A DNA stretch of 17,801 nt from Anaerolineae bacterium (GTDB lineage Bacteria > Chloroflexota > Anaerolineae > B4-G1). This document shows positions 14,218 through 17,801 of this stretch, piece after piece (the first letter of the stretch is position 1; the number at the start of each line of letters is the position of its first letter). The DNA is taken from assembly GCA_030620125.1 (NCBI GenBank), contig JAUXFI010000012.1:1-17801 (forward strand), given 5' to 3'. The notes under the pieces were generated by a model, which made no database searches, had not been told where the DNA came from, and was given only the letters and a program-made list of their open reading frames with translations. A program made the translations under genes and the position numbers.

Positions 14218-14703
14218 CTACAGCTTGTAGCCAATCATACGGAGAAAGTGCTTGCGCTGGGCAACGTCTTCCTCTGTCTCAATGCCCTTTGGCTTGAGAC
14301 CGTCCACCACGCCAAGAATCCCCCGCCCTTGCTCCGTCTCGGCAACGATCACCTCGACCGGGTTGGCCGTAGCGCAAAAGATGCGGCACACCTCAGGCGT
14401 CATCTTGACCGCGTTCAGCACGTTGACGGGGAAAACCCCCTCACCCAGGAAGACAAAAAAACTGTGCCCGGCGCCCACCGCCAGTGCGTTCCGCTTCGCC
14501 AATTCGACCAGGTCGTCGTCGGTGCCAGTGGCGCGCACCAACGCCGGACCCGAAGCCTCACAAAAGGCCAGGCCAAACTTGATGCCTGGCACAGTAGTCA
14601 CCAGCGCCTCGTGCAAGTCCTCCACCGTCTTGATAAAGTGCGACTGGCCCAGAATCAGATTAACGGCCTCTGGCTTCTCAACCGGCACTACCGTGAGTTC
14701 CAT
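14218..14703 (-). CDS. adenosine-specific kinase (COG1839/DUF355-type)
   Basis: A 161-residue protein matching the archaeal/bacterial family annotated as adenosine-specific kinase from a crystallised Pyrobaculum member. Typical stretches are [64 protein letters not shown], and [14 protein letters not shown] followed by [10 protein letters not shown]. The family would phosphorylate adenosine to AMP, though biochemical support is limited. The frame is open to 14826, but the ATG at 14703 follows GGAGG in a G-rich run at 6-nt spacing and gives the usual family length. Upstream is a structured 165-nt gap after the response regulator gene. Downstream, a 90-nt gap with an inverted repeat leads to the HD gene. 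Its place near an adenylate cyclase and a nucleotidase suggests an adenylate-related context. Confidence 0.85.
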   Translation of the reverse strand: MELTVVPVEKPEAVNLILGQSHFIKTVEDLHEALVTTVPGIKFGLAFCEASGPALVRATGTDDDLVELAKRNALAVGAGHSFFVFLGEGVFPVNVLNAVKMTPEVCRIFCATANPVEVIVAETEQGRGILGVVDGLKPKGIETEEDVAQRKHFLRMIGYKL

Positions 14704-14722
14704 CGCCCCCCTCCATAAACCA

Positions 14723-14817
14723 AGCGGCGATGGCTCCGGGGTCACCCGGTCGCCATCGCCGCTCGCGCCTGCGAGAACAATCCTCGAACATTCGGCACAT
14801 CGACATGGAGCGATGTG
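14723..14817 (-). promoter_or_regulatory. structured leader: three successive hairpins before the adenosine kinase gene
   Basis: Three stems can form: CACATCG/CGATGTG (14796-14802 with 14811-14817), CTCGC/GCGAG (14762-14766 with 14771-14775), and a strong 11-bp stem AGCGGCGATGG/CCATCGCCGCT (14723-14733 with 14753-14763) holding an inner CCGGG/CCCGG. The last two share bases (14762-14763) and may compete. The long stem ends about 14 nt before the ribosome site. It could end or attenuate the upstream transcript, but the following TTGGTTT is a weak U tract. Confidence 0.5.
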
Positions 14818-14868
14818 TGCAGCCATTGAGAATGAGGCCCCTTGAAAGCGCGTCGTGAACCAGCAGTC

Positions 14869-15258
14869 TCAGTCTTCGTCGAGCGCCAGCACCTTGTTCA
14901 CGCTTTGCAGCAACTCCTGCGGGCCGAACGGCTTGGTAACATAGTCATCCACCTTGGCGATGTGAAGCCCTAGCACCTTATCAATGCTCTGTGCCTTGGC
15001 GGTGACGACGACGACCCGGATGTCCTTCAGCTCATCGTCGGCCTTCATCTGCTGGTAGACCTCCCATCCGTCCATGTCCGGCATCATCAGGTCCAACAGC
15101 ACCAGATCGGGCTTGAGCCTGCGCACTGTCTCCAGGCCCTCACGACCGCCAACAGCGCCGACGAGATCAAACCCCTTGCGCCCGAGGATCAGTTTGACCA
15201 GATCAATCATCTCAGGCTCATCCTCAATGCAAACTACAACTTTCTTTTCTTCTGCCAT
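14869..15258 (-). CDS. stand-alone response regulator receiver (CheY-like)
   Basis: A 129-residue single receiver domain without an output domain. All signature residues are present: acidic pair Glu12/Asp13 in IEDEPEM, phospho-acceptor Asp56 in LVLLDLMMPDMDGWEV, Thr86 in VVVVTAKA, and Lys109 in YVTKPFGPQEL. It should be phosphorylated by a histidine kinase encoded elsewhere, since none lies in the window, and act through protein contacts. The ATG at 15258 has GGAGG at 8-nt spacing. It starts the minus-strand block and has a good promoter about 80 nt upstream (-10 at 15337-15342). The 165-nt gap to the kinase gene leaves open whether it belongs to the same transcript as the cyclase operon. Confidence 0.92.
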   Translation of the reverse strand: MAEEKKVVVCIEDEPEMIDLVKLILGRKGFDLVGAVGGREGLETVRRLKPDLVLLDLMMPDMDGWEVYQQMKADDELKDIRVVVVTAKAQSIDKVLGLHIAKVDDYVTKPFGPQELLQSVNKVLALDED

Positions 15259-15288
15259 TCCGTGATCCTCCCTTCACTGCACCGACAA

Positions 15289-15347
15289 AGTGGTACAGAC
15301 TAAGACACCAACGGTGTGGCCCACGCCGTACCGCCTAGTGTACCACT
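15289..15347. repeat. 9-bp inverted repeat flanking the response regulator start region
   Basis: AGTGGTACA (15289-15297) and TGTACCACT (15339-15347) are perfect reverse complements, 41 nt apart. The right arm overlaps the minus-strand -10 box and the left arm falls in the 5' untranslated region. It could be a paired operator or a leader RNA stem. Confidence 0.55.
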
Positions 15348-15365
15348 ATACTGCTTTCAAGTCAA
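15337..15365 (-). promoter_or_regulatory. promoter of the response regulator gene
   Basis: On the minus strand TTGACT (15365-15360), five of six consensus bases, is followed by 17 nt and TACACT (15342-15337), four of six. It lies about 80 nt upstream of the ATG at 15258 and could drive the whole minus-strand block. Confidence 0.6.
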
Positions 15366-15421
15366 ACTGCAAGTCGCACAGCCCACGGGGCCATCCTGCA
15401 TCGTTTTCGGTCAAGTGAGAG

Positions 15422-15449
15422 TTGCGCTGCGCTGAGAGTGGGTTATAAT
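15422..15449 (+). promoter_or_regulatory. promoter of the trmI-led plus-strand genes
   Basis: A perfect TATAAT lies at 15444-15449 with a weak TTGCGC 16 nt upstream. Transcription would begin near 15456, downstream of the ATG at 15452. This argues that the downstream TTG is the true translation start. Confidence 0.55.
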
Positions 15450-15466
15450 ATATGCGTGAGGACAAC

Positions 15467-16264
15467 TTGAGCACTGAGGAAATCTTGCCAACAGCACAAC
15501 CTGATGATCTGGCCCTGCTCGTCGGCCGCGACCGCAAAACGTTCATCGTCCGGCTTGAGCCAGGCTCACAACTCCACACCCACCGCGGAGTGATAGCCCA
15601 CGACGACCTGATTGGAACCCCCTGGGGGACACAAGTACCCACCCATCTGGGACATCCGATCTTGTTGCTCCGGCCCTCCACCGATGACCTCGTCCGTGAT
15701 CTCAAGCGCACCACCCAGATCATCTACCCCAAAGACGCCGGTTACATCCTGATAAAGATGAGCATCACTCCGGGTTGCCGCATAGTCGAGGCCGGCACCG
15801 GCAGTGGGGGTCTCACGCTGGTCTTTGCCCAGGCAGTCAGTCCTACTGGCCGCGTCTATTCTTACGAGATTCGCCCGCAGATGCAACAACTGGCCCGCAC
15901 GAACCTGGAACAACTTGGCCTGGCCGAATTCGTAGAGTTCAAACTGCGCGACGTCGCCGCAGGCTTCGACGAGCAACACGCCGACGCCCTGTTCCTGGAC
16001 TTGCCCAACCCCTGGGACTACCTGACACAAGCCCGCGCGGCTCTCGCCAGCGGCGGCTTCTTTGGCTGCCTCCTGCCCACAACTAACCAGGTCAGCCGCC
16101 TGATCGGCGCACTGGGGGAGGCCAACTTTGGCCAGATCGAGGTAGAGGAACTGCTGCTCCGGTCATACAAGGCGGTGCCCGCCCGCCTGCGGCCGATGGA
16201 CCGTATGGTAGCCCACACCGGCTACCTGATCTTTGCGCGGGCGCTCATACCACTGGAGGAGTAA
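15467..16264 (+). CDS. trmI: tRNA (adenine(58)-N1)-methyltransferase, TrmI type
   Basis: A SAM-dependent enzyme that methylates N1 of A58 in the tRNA T loop, stabilising tRNA in many thermophiles and actinobacteria. From the TTG start it has 265 residues: an N-terminal beta-rich domain with a THRGVIAHDDLIGTPWGT segment, then the Rossmann domain with motif I VEAGTGSGGLTL (about 108-119), the acidic ribose-binding YEIRP, and the TrmI signature LDLPNPW (177-183). An in-frame ATG at 15452 lies only two bases after TATAAT and would precede the expected transcription start. The TTG at 15467 has GTGAGG at 5-nt spacing, so I choose it. It is followed after 10 nt by the DUF211 gene, with which it is probably co-transcribed. 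Confidence 0.88.
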   Translation: MSTEEILPTAQPDDLALLVGRDRKTFIVRLEPGSQLHTHRGVIAHDDLIGTPWGTQVPTHLGHPILLLRPSTDDLVRDLKRTTQIIYPKDAGYILIKMSITPGCRIVEAGTGSGGLTLVFAQAVSPTGRVYSYEIRPQMQQLARTNLEQLGLAEFVEFKLRDVAAGFDEQHADALFLDLPNPWDYLTQARAALASGGFFGCLLPTTNQVSRLIGALGEANFGQIEVEELLLRSYKAVPARLRPMDRMVAHTGYLIFARALIPLEE

Positions 16265-16274
16265 ACGAGAAAAC

Positions 16275-16562
16275 ATGGGAAACCTGAGACGGTTGGTGTT
16301 GGACGTGTTAAAGCCCCTGGATCCTAGCATCGTGGAACTGGTACAGTTGCTGGCCGAGCTGGAGGGCGTAGACGGCGCGAACATCTCGATCTATGAGATT
16401 GACCGCCGCGTAGAAAACGCGAAAGTCACCATCGAAGGGCACGACTTGCGCTACGAGAAAATCGCCGGCATCATCGAAGAGAACGGCGGCGCCATCCACT
16501 CCATTGACGAGGTGGCGGCTGGCAGAGTCCTCATCGAGGACGTCATCACGCCACAAGACTAG
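16275..16562 (+). CDS. DUF211 family protein
   Basis: A 95-residue protein with the full DUF211 pattern: NLRRLVLDVLKPLDPSIVEL, then ELEGVDGANISIYEIDRR, VENAKVTIEGHDLRYEKI and IEENGGAIHSIDEV, ending VITPQD. The family is best known from archaea and has a ferredoxin-like fold of unknown function. The ATG at 16275 gives the usual family N terminus MGNLRRLVLD; the ribosome site (GAGA at 5 nt) is weak. The stop is 2 nt from the GTG of the membrane protein gene, so translation is almost certainly coupled. Pairing with a VIT-like transporter suggests a small regulatory or metal-sensing partner; this is inference. Confidence 0.88.
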   Translation: MGNLRRLVLDVLKPLDPSIVELVQLLAELEGVDGANISIYEIDRRVENAKVTIEGHDLRYEKIAGIIEENGGAIHSIDEVAAGRVLIEDVITPQD

Positions 16563-16564
16563 CC

Positions 16565-17185
16565 GTGGGAAATTCAGACAAACTGTTCGGACGTCTGGCC
16601 CAGGGCATAGAGGACGTACGCGAATACGAACGCATCGCCGGTTTCTCAAAGATCGCTCGCCGTGCCTTGGCGAACAATGCCTTTGATGGCGTGTTGACCA
16701 TGATCGGCATAGTGATGGGCAGTTACATGAGTGATGTCCGCAACACCGGCACCGTGATCCGCATCGGCATTGCCACTTCCATCTCCATAGGGATTTCGGG
16801 GCTGTGGGGGGCTTACCTGGCCGAGTCCGCCGAGCGCGGGCGCGAGTTGGCTGAACTGGAGAGAATAGCGCTCACTGACCTGGGCGATACAAAGATCGGC
16901 CGTGCCTCGCGCGTGGCAGTGGTCATCGTTTCGTTGGTGGATGGCCTATCGCCTCTCGTTTCCTCGTTGATTGTACTCGCCCCCTTTTTCCTCACATCGC
17001 TTATCGGCGATATCCTGATCAGTTATGCCCTCTCTACAGTCTTGGCACTGACCAGCCTGTTTGGGCTGGGGATGTTCCTGGGGAAAATATCCGGGCGTAA
17101 TCTCGTCGGTTACGGACTGCGCACCGTCGTCGCCGGTATTGTAGCCATCGTGCTCAATGCTCTACTGCTGCCCTCCGAGCCGTAG
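16565..17185 (+). CDS. VIT1/CCC1-like integral membrane protein
   Basis: A 206-residue membrane protein with about five hydrophobic segments (41-56, 62-85, 118-141, 148-172, 183-203), as in the VIT1/CCC1 iron and manganese transporter family. FDGVLTMIGIVMG resembles the first VIT helix, and the second helix runs into a charged stretch (LAESAERGRELAELER), as in the cytoplasmic metal-binding region of VIT proteins, though here it is short. Transport of Fe2+ or Mn2+ is the family expectation, not shown by the sequence. The GTG at 16565 is two bases after the DUF211 stop, and no separate ribosome site is seen, so coupling is likely. Confidence 0.8.
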   Translation: MGNSDKLFGRLAQGIEDVREYERIAGFSKIARRALANNAFDGVLTMIGIVMGSYMSDVRNTGTVIRIGIATSISIGISGLWGAYLAESAERGRELAELERIALTDLGDTKIGRASRVAVVIVSLVDGLSPLVSSLIVLAPFFLTSLIGDILISYALSTVLALTSLFGLGMFLGKISGRNLVGYGLRTVVAGIVAIVLNALLLPSEP

Positions 17186-17217
17186 GTGCAAGAGACAGGA
17201 AGTAGAAGGTGTTTGTT

Positions 17218-17801
17218 ATGATTCGCAGACGACCTTTTCGACGCCCCCCGTTGTTCCGGCGGCGTCCACCGCGCCCCTCGGTGCCGCCTGGAGCACGCCA
17301 GGCGCTGGCCCACGCCAACCGCCTGATGGCAAACGAACAATTCGCCGAGGCAGCCGTTATCTTTGAACGACTGTCTGAAGAAGCCAGGCGGCGCGGTATG
17401 CTCGTCCGCGCCGCCGACCTGGCGCTACAGGCATCCCGGGCTCACTTTGCCGCCGACGACGTTCAGACTGCGCTGGAGCGGGCCAAGGAGGGCCTACGGC
17501 TGCTCGTCCGCGGCGGGCGGGCTGGGCGGGCCCTTCGCGCACTCTCGCGCATCGTCGAGACGTTGCGAGAAAAGGGATACGACGCCGAGGCCGAACAATT
17601 GGAACAGGAGGCCGCACAAGCCCTGGAGGAAATGGGACTGTCGCTCGACAAAGTGCAACGACGTGTCCCCCAGGTGACCGAAAGACGCGGCGACCTGCCA
17701 GCCTGCTGCGATGGTTGTGGCGCATCCCTCGTCCCCGACGAAGTCGAGTGGCACGACGCGCACACTGCCGAGTGCCTCTACTGCGGCACCATCGTCAAGG
17801 C
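17218..17801 (+). CDS. TPR-like / zinc-ribbon protein, 3' end beyond window
   Basis: An open frame of 194 codons runs to the last base without a stop, so the gene is partial. The ATG at 17218 is preceded by AAGGTG at 8-nt spacing, 32 nt after the membrane protein gene. The product starts with a very basic, proline-rich stretch (RRRPFRRPPLFRRRPPRP), then helical TPR-like repeats (LMANEQFAEAAVIFERLSEE, then AADLALQASRAHFAADD, about 30-110), a Glu/Ala-rich helix, and a zinc-ribbon-like CCDGCGASL...CLYCGTIV with two CxxC knuckles. It has no signal peptide or membrane segment. Such proteins usually act as scaffolds; a specific role cannot be assigned. Confidence 0.75.
   Translation, partial: MIRRRPFRRPPLFRRRPPRPSVPPGARQALAHANRLMANEQFAEAAVIFERLSEEARRRGMLVRAADLALQASRAHFAADDVQTALERAKEGLRLLVRGGRAGRALRALSRIVETLREKGYDAEAEQLEQEAAQALEEMGLSLDKVQRRVPQVTERRGDLPACCDGCGASLVPDEVEWHDAHTAECLYCGTIVK

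Noticed and set aside
13696..14718. 340-codon plus-strand open frame
   Set aside because: It runs antisense through the HD and adenosine kinase genes and across their inverted-repeat gap, with no family resemblance.
14704..14826. N-terminal extension of the adenosine kinase frame with a CxCxxC cluster
   Set aside because: The family starts at MELTVV, a good ribosome site precedes the ATG at 14703, and the extension overlaps strong hairpins.

Overview
The window looks like chromosomal DNA from a GC-rich Chloroflexota bacterium, probably close to Anaerolineae. This rests on several inferences: the large secreted protein ends in FYLPIVFRGG, a C-terminal signature common in Chloroflexota surface proteins. 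It also carries the CPERSRR-type dispersed repeat, heptamer 'KMQDAR' repeats, and several genes with archaeal-type relatives (DUF211, adenosine-specific kinase). No rRNA, transposase, phage gene or CRISPR array was seen.

Layout. (1) 5-356, minus: a tRNA-Arg(UCU) gene split by a 279-nt group I intron, with a near-consensus promoter overlapping the stop codon of the next gene. (2) 392-841, minus: a nucleoside 2-deoxyribosyltransferase-like gene, preceded by a terminator hairpin. (3) 938-2972, minus: a translationally coupled pair of unrecognised conserved-looking proteins. (4) 2973-3106: a divergent promoter region in which two sigma70-type promoters share the same -35 bases, followed by a heptamer tandem repeat. 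It serves a small plus-strand DUF2007 gene (3107-3385). (5) 3423-15258, minus: a long co-directional block, read from right to left: CheY-like receiver, adenosine-specific kinase, HD-domain nucleotidase, double cyclase/ATPase/TPR protein, giant secreted C25-type protease, DUF192 protein, and LysM/M23 endopeptidase. The last five have intergenic gaps of only 4 to 32 nt and look like one operon. (6) 15467-17801, plus: TrmI-type tRNA m1A58 methyltransferase, DUF211 protein, a VIT/CCC1-like membrane protein, and a TPR/zinc-ribbon protein cut by the window edge.

How they may work together (inference). The 1389-residue cyclase has the domain order of mammalian soluble adenylyl cyclase (two cyclase domains, a P-loop NTPase, a long TPR tail). 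Its catalytic residues are split between the two domains in the same way, and the two basic residues that bind bicarbonate in that enzyme also appear to be present. It heads a run encoding cell-surface products, so the operon could couple CO2/bicarbonate or energy sensing to envelope proteolysis and peptidoglycan turnover. A separate highlight is the self-splicing intron placed between anticodon positions 34 and 35 of tRNA-Arg(UCU).
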